In this document: positions 18,860 through 27,123 of the stretch, in pieces
Layout of the letters: each line of letters opens with the position of its first letter
How positions within the stretch are numbered: the first letter of the stretch is position 1
Source of the DNA: Candidatus Nitrososphaera evergladensis SR1
Lineage (GTDB): Archaea > Thermoproteota > Nitrososphaeria > Nitrososphaerales > Nitrososphaeraceae
NCBI RefSeq assembly: GCF_000730285.1
Contig: NZ_CP007174.1
Location: forward strand, 2,356,001 to 2,420,000
Reading direction: 5' to 3'
DNA: 64,000 bases
The notes under the pieces: generated by a model
The model's input: only the letters and a program-made list of their open reading frames with translations
What the model was told of the DNA's origin: nothing
The model's database searches: none
Translations under genes and position numbers: made by a program

Positions 18860-19666
18860 CTAGTTCTTTTTGCCAACGATCATGGATATTGGGAAATAGA
18901 AATGGATCTTGTTTTCTTTTAGGTGGCTCCTCATGCCCAGGTTGTCCTTGGTCAAGTCTTGCTTGAACAAGAGGCGGATTTTGTCTGCATCGTTCTGGCT
19001 TGGACTGGACGCTTGAAGAATGCTTTCCAGCTCGACTTCCAAATCATGATGCTCGATTTCAATATCTGTCAGGCCTGCTTCCCTCATGATGTTTTCCAGT
19101 TCTGTCAGTGTTAATGCCCCCACGTGCGACGAATCGCGCAGTTTCTCTACGCGGTTGTAGGCGTCCACCTTGTCAGGGTCAGGCGTCACGTCAATGACCA
19201 GGATCTTTCCTTTGCTGGCACACACGCGCTCCATCTCTTGCAACACTTTTTTTGGCTCAAGTAAGTGATGGAAACTGTACCTTGTCACCACCATGGAAAA
19301 CGACGAATCGTCAAAAGGAAGCGGTTTAGAGACGTCGCCAATCTTCCAGGTTATGTTTTTTAGTTGTTTTTCCTGTTGCGCTTGTTTTGCCTGCTCTATC
19401 ATTGCAGGGGTCAGGTCAATTCCGGTCACATGGGAGACAAACTGTGCAAATTCACACGACACTATCCCGGTGCCGCAGGCCACGTCTAGGACCGTATCAT
19501 CTGGCTGCGGCTTGCTTAATTTTAGCATCAGCTCCTTTCCATGCTGGTTTGAATGCTCCGACAATTGATGATAGTGAGCCGCGTTTTTTGTAAACTGCGA
19601 GATTATAGACGCGTTATGAGATTTGTCGTCATCATCATGATCAATCTGTTTGGCACCCATTTCCAC
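18860..19666 (-). CDS. Class I SAM-dependent methyltransferase (UbiE-like)
   Basis: This 268-residue protein has motif I VLDVACGTGIVS (about 59-70), the acidic GIDLTPAMIEQA, post-I PLPFDDSSFSMVVTRYSFHHL, and a C-terminal helical region. This order fits the UbiE/Methyltransf_11 group that methylates quinones or other small lipophilic substrates. Upstream is a stretch with TATA-like elements (19667-19820) shared with the divergent rpoP gene. The substrate is not known. The Asp-rich DHDDDDK near the N-terminus is unusual but likely disordered. Confidence 0.85.
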   Translation of the reverse strand: MEMGAKQIDHDDDDKSHNASIISQFTKNAAHYHQLSEHSNQHGKELMLKLSKPQPDDTVLDVACGTGIVSCEFAQFVSHVTGIDLTPAMIEQAKQAQQEKQLKNITWKIGDVSKPLPFDDSSFSMVVTRYSFHHLLEPKKVLQEMERVCASKGKILVIDVTPDPDKVDAYNRVEKLRDSSHVGALTLTELENIMREAGLTDIEIEHHDLEVELESILQASSPSQNDADKIRLLFKQDLTKDNLGMRSHLKENKIHFYFPISMIVGKKN

Positions 19667-19820
19667 TTCTCTAAACCATACATAGGATATAAACCAGATT
19701 TGTGCTCGGACCGTACAATTATCTCCAGTCTGGCTGCATAACTATTATTGCCATACTTCAAACCAAGACATAATTAATTAAAGCTTAAAATGTGGGGGAG
19801 AGAACGTCAATTGCGTACAT

Positions 19821-19985
19821 ATGTCTTCTGAAGGTACTGGCAGCGTAACCTACGAGTGCATGCGCTGTGGCACGCCCGTGACTGTCGAGGAGCTGTCACG
19901 CCTGCCAGAGATAAAGTGCATCTGCGGCTTTAGGGTGTTCCGCAAGGCAAGGCCGCCAATAGTAAAGCAGCTAAAGGCTGTCTAG
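19821..19985 (+). CDS. rpoP: DNA-directed RNA polymerase subunit P (Rpo12/RpoP)
   Basis: This is a 54-residue zinc-ribbon protein. The pattern YECMRCG then KCICGFRVF gives two CxxC knuckles (residues 13/16 and 33/35), followed by the basic RKARPPIVKQLKA tail that is typical of archaeal and eukaryotic RPB12/Rpo12. Rpo12 helps assemble the Rpo3-Rpo10-Rpo11-Rpo12 platform of RNA polymerase. Its stop overlaps the convergent zinc-finger gene by four bases. Confidence 0.9.
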   Translation: MSSEGTGSVTYECMRCGTPVTVEELSRLPEIKCICGFRVFRKARPPIVKQLKAV

Positions 19986-20212
19986 CTGTTACTTTTCTTT
20001 TTCCTGTCGTCAAGCATCCTGTTGTACGAATGGAACTTTTTTGCGTGGTCGCGCATCTGCTCCATGCCGTCAAAGCCCATGCCGCACTTTTCGCAGACGT
20101 ACTGCTTGTTTTCATGCGCCACCTGCTGGTGCTGCATGAATTCTTCGACCTTGCGAAACTTTTTGCCGCACTTTTCGCATTCGTGCTTTGCGGTAAAGAA
20201 AAAACCTGCCAT
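19982..20212 (-). CDS. Small protein with two C2H2 zinc fingers
   Basis: This 76-residue protein carries HECEKCGKKFRKVEEFMQHQQVAH and YVCEKCGMGFDGMEQMRDHAKKFH in sequence (described here by their C-x2-C...H-x4-H spacing, Cys12/15 and Cys40/43). Tandem C2H2 fingers are rare in prokaryotes but occur in archaea as short DNA- or RNA-binding proteins. It begins directly after the stop of the upstream zinc-ribbon gene (TAA then ATG on the minus strand), so the two are one transcript. A role in transcription is only suggested by the rpoP neighbour. Confidence 0.82.
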   Translation of the reverse strand: MAGFFFTAKHECEKCGKKFRKVEEFMQHQQVAHENKQYVCEKCGMGFDGMEQMRDHAKKFHSYNRMLDDRKKKSNS

Positions 20213-20650
20213 TTACTTCCCCTGGCTGTTCCTTGCATCCCAGCATTTCCGGCACATCTGCCCCTTGATCTTCCAGGCAGGCTTGGGGTTGTAGCGGATA
20301 AATCCCATCTTGGCCCCGCAAGTGGCGCAAAAGTTCAGCCTTTTGGTGTACTCGGCCTCCTTTTTGTTAAAGCAAGGCTGGCACAAAAGCGTCCCGGGTT
20401 CCATTTCCCACTGCCAGCGCGCCTTGACTGCGACGTCGCCAAGCTCTGCCTTGCACACGGCGCAGTGGTCCGGCTCTTCTTGTTTTTGCTGCTGCGATGG
20501 CCTCGACGCAAACTCTTTCATCTTTTCGATGTGGCAGTCGCTGCACAAATAGCCCTCTATCTGCCATTCATCCTTGGGCTTGTACTTGTGTTTCAGCTCC
20601 CTGCCGCAAAGGGCGCACATGACTGGCTCTCTTTTACCACCAAAGAGCAA
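20213..20650 (-). CDS. Zinc-ribbon protein with three CxxC-pair modules
   Basis: This 145-residue protein contains three repeats of a four-Cys module: CALCGRE...CSDCH, then CAVCKAE...CQPCF, then CATCGAK...CRKCW. Each repeat has a conserved W-containing linker (DEWQIEGYLC, WQWEMEPGTLLC, PAWKIKGQMC). That is three treble-clef-like zinc sites in tandem. It is co-transcribed with the downstream C2H2 protein. It may bind nucleic acid or protein; no enzyme motif is present. Confidence 0.8.
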   Translation of the reverse strand: MLFGGKREPVMCALCGRELKHKYKPKDEWQIEGYLCSDCHIEKMKEFASRPSQQQKQEEPDHCAVCKAELGDVAVKARWQWEMEPGTLLCQPCFNKKEAEYTKRLNFCATCGAKMGFIRYNPKPAWKIKGQMCRKCWDARNSQGK

Positions 20651-20806
20651 GATATAGCTGCTCTTGGCACAACGGGTAAAAAAAGTATGCGTGAGCAGGC
20701 GGCAAGATGAAAAATTGCATGAACGGTTAATATGACATAATATAATTGTGCAGTCTACAAAATATTTTAATAAAAGAACTCCCTACCCCGTCTCGGTATC
20801 TAAATT

Positions 20807-21151
20807 ATGAAGAAAATCGAAGCTGTGGTCCCTCATGCGCGCGTCGAAAGGGCGTTTGCCGCCCTCAAGGAGCTTGACCTTGGCGGCATCACGTATTTCG
20901 AGTCAAAGGGCCGGGGAGAGATTCCGCGCCCCAAGATCCACTCTGGCAGGGGAACGGGCACCTACACCCCCGAGTTCAACGTCAACTCGACCATAATGGT
21001 GGTTGTAAAGGACTCGATGGTGGAAAAAGTGATTGAAAAGATACTGGAAAGCACCAGCTCGGGGCTAAAGGGCGAAGGCAAGATATTCATCTCTGAAATT
21101 GAAGACGTTATAGACGTAGGGACGAAAAAGCGCGGAGAATCGGCTCTCTAG
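20807..21151 (+). CDS. P-II nitrogen regulatory protein
   Basis: This 114-residue protein has the PII fold: it begins KKIEAVVPHARVERAFAAL, has a T-loop region between residues 36 and 55 (GRGEIPRPKIHS...TYTP), the B-loop LKGEGKIFISEI and the C-loop VGTKKRGESAL. PII proteins sense ATP/ADP and 2-oxoglutarate and bind partners such as AmtB. The T-loop has Tyr52 but differs from the classic uridylylated loop. TATA-like aatattttaataaa lies at about 20760-20773. A second, different PII gene lies 1.2 kb away on the other strand. Confidence 0.92.
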   Translation: MKKIEAVVPHARVERAFAALKELDLGGITYFESKGRGEIPRPKIHSGRGTGTYTPEFNVNSTIMVVVKDSMVEKVIEKILESTSSGLKGEGKIFISEIEDVIDVGTKKRGESAL

Positions 21152-21169
21152 TGTGTATAAAAAAGAGAG

Positions 21170-21325
21170 CTAGGTTGAAGCCAGCAACAGCTCTTCAATA
21201 GCCTGGCTTGCGTTTAACATGCCCTTTTTCTTGGCATATTCCTCGACCACCTTCAGCTGGTCGGGTGTGAAGCATATCGGCATCGTCCTCTTGCCTTGTT
21301 CTTCAGGTATAGTAGTTGCTTGCAT
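21170..21325 (-). CDS. Small ribbon-helix-helix-like protein
   Basis: This 51-residue protein is read from the ATG at 21325. A TATA-like ttataatc (minus strand, 21349-21356) lies 24-31 bases upstream and favours this start over an in-frame one at 21373. The sequence MPICFTPDQLKVVEEYAKKKGM then NASQAIEELLL has the strand-helix-helix outline of CopG/Arc-type DNA-binding proteins. No toxin partner is next to it. A local regulator is likely. Confidence 0.65.
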   Translation of the reverse strand: MQATTIPEEQGKRTMPICFTPDQLKVVEEYAKKKGMLNASQAIEELLLAST

Positions 21326-21597
21326 GTCACATACTAGAGGGGGCAAGATTATAACTCTTTTCTTCTTCGACACTGGTGAAAAATCGGATGAAAACCGACT
21401 GCTGCTGGATTCGGGTCATGGCGTGTTGAATCAGGGTGATGCTAGAATTTTGCAAGTAGATAAACCAAGAATGACAATTTCATCAAATACTAATAGCAAA
21501 CCTTTTCGTGTAATAAAATATGACCATGATTGACGCAAGACGCTTGGCAATCAGAACAAAATCGATATTCCAGCCACTCAGTCAACAGGAGGCAGCC

Positions 21598-21711
21598 ATG
21601 AACATCACCCGCGTTCCGCTTCTCGTCATCCTCGTCGTCTTGGCGCAGCACGCGAGCATCATCATGTCGTCGGGAGGTAGTTCTGACGGAGGGCACCATG
21701 GCACAGGTTGA
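21598..21711 (+). CDS. 37-residue hydrophobic peptide coupled to the DUF1326 gene
   Basis: The ATG at 21598 is preceded by a strong bacterial-type Shine-Dalgarno sequence (aggagg, 21587-21592). The peptide MNITRVPLLVILVVLAQHAS plus a Ser/Gly-rich end contains one hydrophobic segment. It ends 14 bases inside the next gene. Its strong SD and coupling suggest it came in with the DUF1326 gene. It could be a leader peptide or the remnant of a larger gene. Function unknown. Confidence 0.5.
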   Translation: MNITRVPLLVILVVLAQHASIIMSSGGSSDGGHHGTG

Positions 21712-22342
21712 CTGGTACATCGAAGGAGTCGAGTTCAGCAATTGCAACTGCGACTACGCCTGTCCTTGTCAGTTCGAGTCACGCCGGCCCACACACGGAT
21801 ACTGTCGCGGCTTCGCGGCCGTCCGCATCGATAAGGGCCACTTTGGAGATGTGGTGCTCGATGGCCTCGGCGCAGCCCTCCTCTACGCTTTTCCGGGACC
21901 GATCTACGAGGGCAACGGCGAGTGTCAGGCCGTCATCGATGAGCGGGCGGACGGCAAGCAACGAGACGCTCTTGCTACCGTCCTGTACGGTGGCGAGACC
22001 AACGAGGGGGCGACCCATTGGTGGGTCTATCGGATGATGTCAAGCATCGTCCATCCCCCGCTTTTCAAACACATCGAGTTTGACATGAATATCGAGCGCC
22101 GAAAAGCACGCATCGTGATCCCCGATGTGCTCGAGTCCACCGCCCGTCCGATCCGAAGCCCTGCGACTGGGGCTGAGCATCGCGTCCGCATTAACCTCCC
22201 GAATGGGATCGAGTTCGACCTCGCAGAGATCGGCAGTGGCATCACCAAGACGATGGCCTCAATCGCCCTCGACCTCAAGGACACCTACTGTCATTTCACT
22301 GTTCTGCGCCAGTCGGGCAAGGGGGTGGTCCACTCACGATAG
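21698..22342 (+). CDS. DUF1326 family protein, bacterial-type and probably acquired
   Basis: This 214-residue protein begins VDWYIEGVEFSNCNCDYACPCQF, the Cys-rich start of DUF1326; GGETNEGATHWW and IEFDMNIERRKARI fit the rest. The start at 21698 has an SD-like ggaggg (21688-21693), unusual next to the leaderless genes around it. Codon use is also foreign: Arg is written almost only as CGN (cgc, cgt, cgg, cga), while neighbours use many AGG codons. It sits between two PII genes. Proteobacteria often pair DUF1326 with DUF2182; no DUF2182 gene is present. Function is not established. Confidence 0.85.
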   Translation: MAQVDWYIEGVEFSNCNCDYACPCQFESRRPTHGYCRGFAAVRIDKGHFGDVVLDGLGAALLYAFPGPIYEGNGECQAVIDERADGKQRDALATVLYGGETNEGATHWWVYRMMSSIVHPPLFKHIEFDMNIERRKARIVIPDVLESTARPIRSPATGAEHRVRINLPNGIEFDLAEIGSGITKTMASIALDLKDTYCHFTVLRQSGKGVVHSR

Positions 22343-22368
22343 AATCCAACCGTGTGTCTGCACTTCTT

Positions 22369-22713
22369 CTAGAGAGCTTCGTCGCCAGTCTCTTTGCTTC
22401 CAATGTCGTACGCTTCTGCCACGTCGTAGACAAATATCTTGCCGTCAGATGCCGAGCCGGTGCTAATGTTTTTGAGGATGTCGTCAATTATCGGCTTTGC
22501 CATCGAGTCGGCCACCAGCACCTCAATTTTTGTGCGGAACCCAAACTCCGGCACGTAGCGCATGACGCCCCTTCCGACTGCGACAGGCTCTCTTTTTGCG
22601 CGGCCCCTGCCTTTTATGTCGTAAAACGACATTCCTCCGACCTTGTGCTTGTGGAGGATCTCGTTAACCTCTTCGAGACGCTCGTGTGGAATTATCAGGT
22701 CCAGCCTCTTCAT
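22369..22713 (-). CDS. P-II nitrogen regulatory protein, second copy
   Basis: This 114-residue PII protein starts KRLDLIIPHERLEEVNEIL, has the T-loop region with KGRGRAKREPVAVGRG, the B-loop SASDGKIFVYDV and the C-loop IGSKETGDEAL. It is clearly distinct from the PII at 20807-21151, so the two likely have different partners or conditions. The upstream space (22714-22861) is very AT-rich, with several TATA-like elements. No ammonium transporter gene is adjacent, unlike many GlnK genes. Confidence 0.92.
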   Translation of the reverse strand: MKRLDLIIPHERLEEVNEILHKHKVGGMSFYDIKGRGRAKREPVAVGRGVMRYVPEFGFRTKIEVLVADSMAKPIIDDILKNISTGSASDGKIFVYDVAEAYDIGSKETGDEAL

Positions 22714-22861
22714 GTTTCTCTCTACAACCCAATTACTGTCGGCAAAACGTAATAAGCATTGCTAAACTAACAAATTATAAAATTATCATAAAATTTCTGT
22801 TTAAAGATATAATATAAAAAACAGAGGGATGAGAGGAAAAAAGAAAAGCCTCTCCGCCATG

Positions 22862-23461
22862 TCAGGGCGACTTTATTGTCCCGCCATTGACGATGGTTCC
22901 GCTGTTTTCAATGTGGCTCTTGCTGTCGATTACCCCGCTGTTGAAAAGAGTGCCGGCGTTTGCAAGGGAGCCAGTGTGGATAAAGCCGCTGTTGCTCAGT
23001 ATGCCCGTCTTGGCGTTCTCGATGCCCCCGGGGGACGAGATTGCAATTGTAGCTGCGTTGTTCAGGACGCCATCGTTCAGAATGCTACCGCTTCCACCGA
23101 CTTTGCCGGTGTTGTCAAAAGTGCCCTTGTTGTGGATCTTGGCTCCGGCGGCGATGTTGATCGCGCCACCGCCACTGTTCTGTATTGCGCCCTGGTTGAC
23201 CAGCACTATCCCAGAGTCAACCGCAATCGCGCTGTTGCCGGAAAGGGCCAGAGCGGATCCTGCAGGAATGGCGCACTGGTGCTCAGAGGAGTTCCACGTT
23301 GCGTTCCCTCCGGACAGTGGGAGGGCTTTGCAGGACGCTTCGCCGCTGATGTGAAAAGTAGCCGCAAATGCTGGCGAAGGCAAGGCTATCGCAGGCACCG
23401 CCGCTATTATTAGCAGCAGTGCGATCGTCACGGCGAACGCTGGTATTGTTGTCGTCGTCAT
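22862..23461 (-). CDS. Secreted Asn/Gly-repeat protein, probable beta-helix
   Basis: Read from MTTTTIPAF at 23461 this is a 199-residue protein; an in-frame start at 23512 would precede the signal peptide with a basic segment. The signal peptide ends AFAA. After a small domain with two Cys (EASCKAL, HQCAIP), about 13 short repeats of the kind (I/L)xNxGxI follow (NQGAIQNSG, NKGTFDNTG, NDGVLNNAA, NSGVIDSKS, NSGTIVNGG). Such Asn ladders form right-handed beta-helices in adhesins. There is no membrane anchor, so it is released or bound to the cell surface. Confidence 0.8.
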   Translation of the reverse strand: MTTTTIPAFAVTIALLLIIAAVPAIALPSPAFAATFHISGEASCKALPLSGGNATWNSSEHQCAIPAGSALALSGNSAIAVDSGIVLVNQGAIQNSGGGAINIAAGAKIHNKGTFDNTGKVGGSGSILNDGVLNNAATIAISSPGGIENAKTGILSNSGFIHTGSLANAGTLFNSGVIDSKSHIENSGTIVNGGTIKSP

Positions 23462-23593
23462 CGATATTGCCGCGTTAATTTTTTTTCTTGTTCTTCTGCC
23501 TTCCATGCACATCTCGGTGTCTTGCAGGCGGCAGTTCCTAATATTTACTAGGTAATTACAATGCAGACAAATTTTCAGTATTTCTGTTATAGC

Positions 23594-24358
23594 CTATTGC
23601 TTGGCTGTTACGCCGCCGTCGACCACAAGTATCGTCCCGGTCACCCACTTGGCGTCGTCTGATGCCAGGTACGACACCGCGCTTGCGACATCCTCCGGCT
23701 CGCCTATCTTGCGCAACGGAAAAGTCGATTCAAGCACCTTTTTGGCGTTTTCGTCCTGCAGGTACGGCTCTATCATCGAGCTTCGGATGGTGGAGGGCGC
23801 GACGCAGTTGGACCTGATCCCGTACTGACCGTACTCGACTGCGATGCTCCTTGTGAACATTATCACGCCGGCCTTGGTTGCGCCATAGACTGCAAGGGGC
23901 ACCTTGGGTATGGAGCGTATGCCAAGCACCGACGAGACGTTGACGATGCTCCCGCCCTTGTTGCCGTTCATCATCACCGGGATGACTGCCTTGGTCATCT
24001 GGAACGTGCCTATCAGGTTGGTGTCGACAAGCCCGCTCCACTGGTCTTCTGTCATCTCGTGGAAGCACACGGGGTCGTTTATGCTGCCCGCGTTGTTGAC
24101 CAGGATGTCTATTCTGTCAAAGGACGATATAGTCTGCTCGACCGCGCTGAGCACCTCCGCCTCTTTTGTGATGTCGGCTGCAACTGTCAGCGTGTTTTCC
24201 TTGTTCCCTGCCTCGGCAGCCGCCTTGGCAAGGCGGTCTCTGTTTCTTCCAATGAGGACCACCTTGCAGCCTTCTGAAACCAGCCTCTTTACTATAGCCC
24301 GCCCAACGCCGCCTCCAGCACCAGTGACGATAGCAACCTTGCCTTGAAGAAGGACCAT
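23594..24358 (-). CDS. Short-chain dehydrogenase/reductase
   Basis: This 254-residue classical SDR has the cofactor motif VTGAGGGVGRA (TGxxxGxG), NNAGS, the catalytic Ser in NVSSVLG and the catalytic YxxxK in VYGATKAG. The C-terminus PEDVASAVSYLASDDAKWVTGTILVVDGG is typical of the FabG/glucose dehydrogenase-like group. Arg and Asn after beta-2 (LIGRNRDR) suggest NADP preference. The substrate is unknown, and genomic context gives no pathway. Confidence 0.92.
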   Translation of the reverse strand: MVLLQGKVAIVTGAGGGVGRAIVKRLVSEGCKVVLIGRNRDRLAKAAAEAGNKENTLTVAADITKEAEVLSAVEQTISSFDRIDILVNNAGSINDPVCFHEMTEDQWSGLVDTNLIGTFQMTKAVIPVMMNGNKGGSIVNVSSVLGIRSIPKVPLAVYGATKAGVIMFTRSIAVEYGQYGIRSNCVAPSTIRSSMIEPYLQDENAKKVLESTFPLRKIGEPEDVASAVSYLASDDAKWVTGTILVVDGGVTAKQ

Positions 24359-24424
24359 ATATGACGGCTAATTGGCAGCCTAAACTTTTAAAGTGTTTGA
24401 AAGCAGGTTCTCACGCTGCAAGAA

Positions 24425-25384
24425 CTATTTATTCTCTCTCTTGACCGCCTTTGCCACGGCTGCCTCCAGCTCTCCGACAATTGCAGAAATGTCAGACGGA
24501 TCGCTCTTGAAGGTGGCGCCTGCGGCATAGTCGTGGCCGCCGCCCTCTGGCAGGTACGATGCCACCTGTCGGCATGATATGCGGTCATTGTTCCGGCGTA
24601 TGCTCACCTTGCCTTTTGCGCTGTAAAACATGGCAAGGTCGGCGCCGGTCGCGGCAAACACCTCTTCAGAGAAAAGGCTGCTGTTGAGGTACGGCGACGA
24701 CTGGACGTATGCCACCTTTATTCCGTCAATCGGCCGGACCTGCAATGTCGAAAGCGCCTGCACCTTGGCCTCGTCGCGCAGCTTGGAATACCGGGCATAG
24801 TCTTCGTGCATGTCCGTGTCCCACAGGATGCCCTTTGCCGACTTTTTTGCAAGGGCTGACAGCCGCTCGTAAAAGTCCGGGAAATTCTGGTAGTAGCGTA
24901 TAAGCTCTGTAATGGGCGTGAGGTACTGGTCCTTGGTGAAAAAATCCATCGTGTGGGCCATGCTTGCCAGCTTTTTTGCAAGGTCGTTTTCCGGCACCAG
25001 CCTTTCGTACATCAGGTCCGCTGCACATTTTGCGCCTGATGGGTCGTGCACCAGCTCGGCGTACTCCTTTACGGCGTCGATTGCGGCCTGCGACCAGGGG
25101 TGGTGGTCCACCCACATCAGCTTCCACCCGTTGCGCGACGCGTCTGCAAATATCTGCCTGCACGTCTCTATCGCGTCGTCGTTTAAGCCAAGGTCCGCGA
25201 CTATGACAAGCCCGCGCTCTTTGGAAAAGTGTGTCGCAGAGTAGAGAAAGTTGCCCATCTTTTGCATGTTCTCGACGCCATAGCCGAGGAACACCGTTGC
25301 CGCCTGCGGGTAGCGCATGAGGCCGATTGCGGCAGAGTAGAGCCCGTCAAGGTCAGACTCGTGGGAAAATATGAAAACCTTCAT
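24425..25384 (-). CDS. DHH-family phosphoesterase
   Basis: This 319-residue protein has the DHH catalytic residues HESDLDG (motif I), VADLG (motif II) and VDHHPW (motif III). The C-terminal DHHA1-like RNA/nucleotide-binding part has GGGHDYAAGA. The family cleaves short RNAs or cyclic dinucleotides such as c-di-AMP. The start is set at 25384 because ATG overlaps the stop of the upstream HAD gene (ATGA), giving translational coupling. A start four codons earlier is possible. Confidence 0.88.
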   Translation of the reverse strand: MKVFIFSHESDLDGLYSAAIGLMRYPQAATVFLGYGVENMQKMGNFLYSATHFSKERGLVIVADLGLNDDAIETCRQIFADASRNGWKLMWVDHHPWSQAAIDAVKEYAELVHDPSGAKCAADLMYERLVPENDLAKKLASMAHTMDFFTKDQYLTPITELIRYYQNFPDFYERLSALAKKSAKGILWDTDMHEDYARYSKLRDEAKVQALSTLQVRPIDGIKVAYVQSSPYLNSSLFSEEVFAATGADLAMFYSAKGKVSIRRNNDRISCRQVASYLPEGGGHDYAAGATFKSDPSDISAIVGELEAAVAKAVKRENK

Positions 25385-26040
25385 TGTCGCAGGCACATTT
25401 CCTTTAGCAGACCCTTTAATGAACTTGTTTTTTCAAATATCCTGTCTTTTGCGATGACGCCTTCAAAATCAGAGCGCAAAAGGAGCGTGTTGTTCAGGGC
25501 GACGTAGCACTGTATGCCAGCGTTGTTTGCCGCGCGCACGCCCAAGGGCGCATTTTCCACCACTGCTGCGTCCTTGGCTGATACGTGCAGTTTGGAAAGC
25601 GCGGTATTAAACGCAAGCGGGTCGGGCTTGCCGCGCTTGATGTCGTCTGCCGTTATGATGACGTCGAATTTTTCTTTTCCGATTGTCTCGTCAAGCACCG
25701 ACTCGACATCGTGCTTGTTGGAGCCGCTCACGACCGCCTTGGCACATGCAAGGCTCTCAATCATCTCCTTTACGCCTTCAAACGCTTTTGGCCTCTCCTT
25801 CGTTTCTTTGAACAGTCGGTCTTTTTCTGCAATTACCTTCTTGGCAAGCGACGCGTCGGAATTGTGGTCTGCAAGTATCTTTTCTGCAAGCTCTGCCCCG
25901 CGCATACCTTCAAGGACGTATATCACGCGCTTTTCAACTTGGATGTTGGCGACATTCTGAAAAGCCTGCACCCACGCCTGCGAATGCGACGGCATGGAAT
26001 CTACCAGCACGCCGTCAAGATCAAAGATTATTCCCCGCAC
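25381..26040 (-). CDS. HAD-superfamily hydrolase, beta-phosphoglucomutase-like
   Basis: This 219-residue protein has motif I FDLDGVLVDS, motif II VVSGSN, motif III KRGKPDP and motif IV VVENAPLGVRAA, with a helical cap typical of the GPH/beta-PGM group. The group acts on small phosphorylated sugars or glycolate phosphate. It overlaps the downstream DHH gene by four bases, so the two are made together. That pairing suggests nucleotide or phosphate salvage, which is an inference. Confidence 0.88.
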   Translation of the reverse strand: MRGIIFDLDGVLVDSMPSHSQAWVQAFQNVANIQVEKRVIYVLEGMRGAELAEKILADHNSDASLAKKVIAEKDRLFKETKERPKAFEGVKEMIESLACAKAVVSGSNKHDVESVLDETIGKEKFDVIITADDIKRGKPDPLAFNTALSKLHVSAKDAAVVENAPLGVRAANNAGIQCYVALNNTLLLRSDFEGVIAKDRIFEKTSSLKGLLKEMCLRQ

Positions 26041-26126
26041 GACGGAGAAAAAGATCCGGATGCGCTATAAATTTGACACTACAAAATTTGTTCATAGCAA
26101 AAGAACTGCGCAAGGCAAACTTACTT

Positions 26127-26573
26127 TTACGGAACAGATACCCCACATCTATCCCTATCAATTATGTTTGATACGAGCTGGTCAAAGCTGTCTCCACGCA
26201 ATTCAGAGGAAAGCTCTGTCATAGAAACAAGACACTCGTACATCGTAAAGTCTGCAAAACGGCTATTGTAATTCTGTAAAGCAGTATCAAGCATTATTAT
26301 CTTGCATGAATCGTTCGTCACTCCTTCAACGGTTATCACCCAAGCCCTTCCATTTTCTCTCAGGATTGCGATCTTGTTGGGTGCCTCGCAATTTCGGATG
26401 ATCCTTTCTCCACATCCGGAATCGATGCAGCTGGCGCCCGCTGACATTGATTGCCAAGATCCAACATCATTGTTAGCTATAGTGATTTGGATAGGAAGAA
26501 ACTGGCTTGCAAGGATTAGAGAGACTATGGCAGCAAGTCCAAGCGCCATTGCCAGTACAATCTTGTCTATCAC
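26127..26573 (-). CDS. Hypothetical protein with N-terminal membrane helix
   Basis: This 148-residue protein begins with GTG at 26573. Residues 3-27 form a hydrophobic helix (IVLAMALGLAAIVSLILASQF), followed by an extracellular-type domain with four Cys: CIDSGCGERIIRNCE and DSCKI. No domain is recognised. It stands between the HAD gene and a cytosolic hypothetical, without tight spacing to either. Confidence 0.65.
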   Translation of the reverse strand: MIDKIVLAMALGLAAIVSLILASQFLPIQITIANNDVGSWQSMSAGASCIDSGCGERIIRNCEAPNKIAILRENGRAWVITVEGVTNDSCKIIMLDTALQNYNSRFADFTMYECLVSMTELSSELRGDSFDQLVSNIIDRDRCGVSVP

Positions 26574-26654
26574 ATCATCATCGCTTCAAAATACGTCTAT
26601 AAAAGAAGTAACCGGGAATTGCCGTGTTCCACTGGAAGCACGCCCCTCCCCTAT

Positions 26655-27071
26655 CTACCGGTATCTTTCCATCCACTCGTCGTTTCTGTAGTGGTCAGGG
26701 TTGAGCCTGAAGCCCTGCGTCTGCTCGTACGGGACGTCCTTGAGCTTTAGGTTATAGTCCAGCTTTTTCTTTTTCATTATTTTTGCGAGCCAGAGCACAA
26801 AGCGGTCCTCGATGGTGTTTGCCTCCTGCTTGTTGATGTCAGGATAGACGTCAATGAGCACCTCGACAAAATCAGGCTCAAAATACAGCATGAAAAAGTC
26901 CCATCCGAGGGCCTTGCCGGCGGACGAGCACTCGACGTTTCCCTTTGTGTGCGCGCCCCATTCCAGGCCGCCGATAAATTCCATTATCCGGGCGTGTTCC
27001 TTCTCAAAGTCGATGCAGGCGCCCTGGATCGCTATCATTGGTGGCTTGTCTGCAAACTTGCGGTTCACCAA
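26655..27071 (-). CDS. Conserved-looking hypothetical cytosolic protein
   Basis: This 138-residue protein is read from GTG at 27071; an ATG at 27038 (MIAIQGACID) is an alternative start. It is acidic and aromatic-rich (GGLEWGAHTKGN, LGWDFFMLYFEP, EDRFVLWLAKIMKKKKL), with no signal peptide or membrane segment. No known motif is seen. It is on the same strand as LysRS, 50 bases downstream of it, and may share its transcript. Confidence 0.65.
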   Translation of the reverse strand: MVNRKFADKPPMIAIQGACIDFEKEHARIMEFIGGLEWGAHTKGNVECSSAGKALGWDFFMLYFEPDFVEVLIDVYPDINKQEANTIEDRFVLWLAKIMKKKKLDYNLKLKDVPYEQTQGFRLNPDHYRNDEWMERYR

Positions 27072-27123
27072 GTCTACCTTAGATTCCCCGGCACTCTATT
27101 TAAATAGATTGATTGATTTCAGG

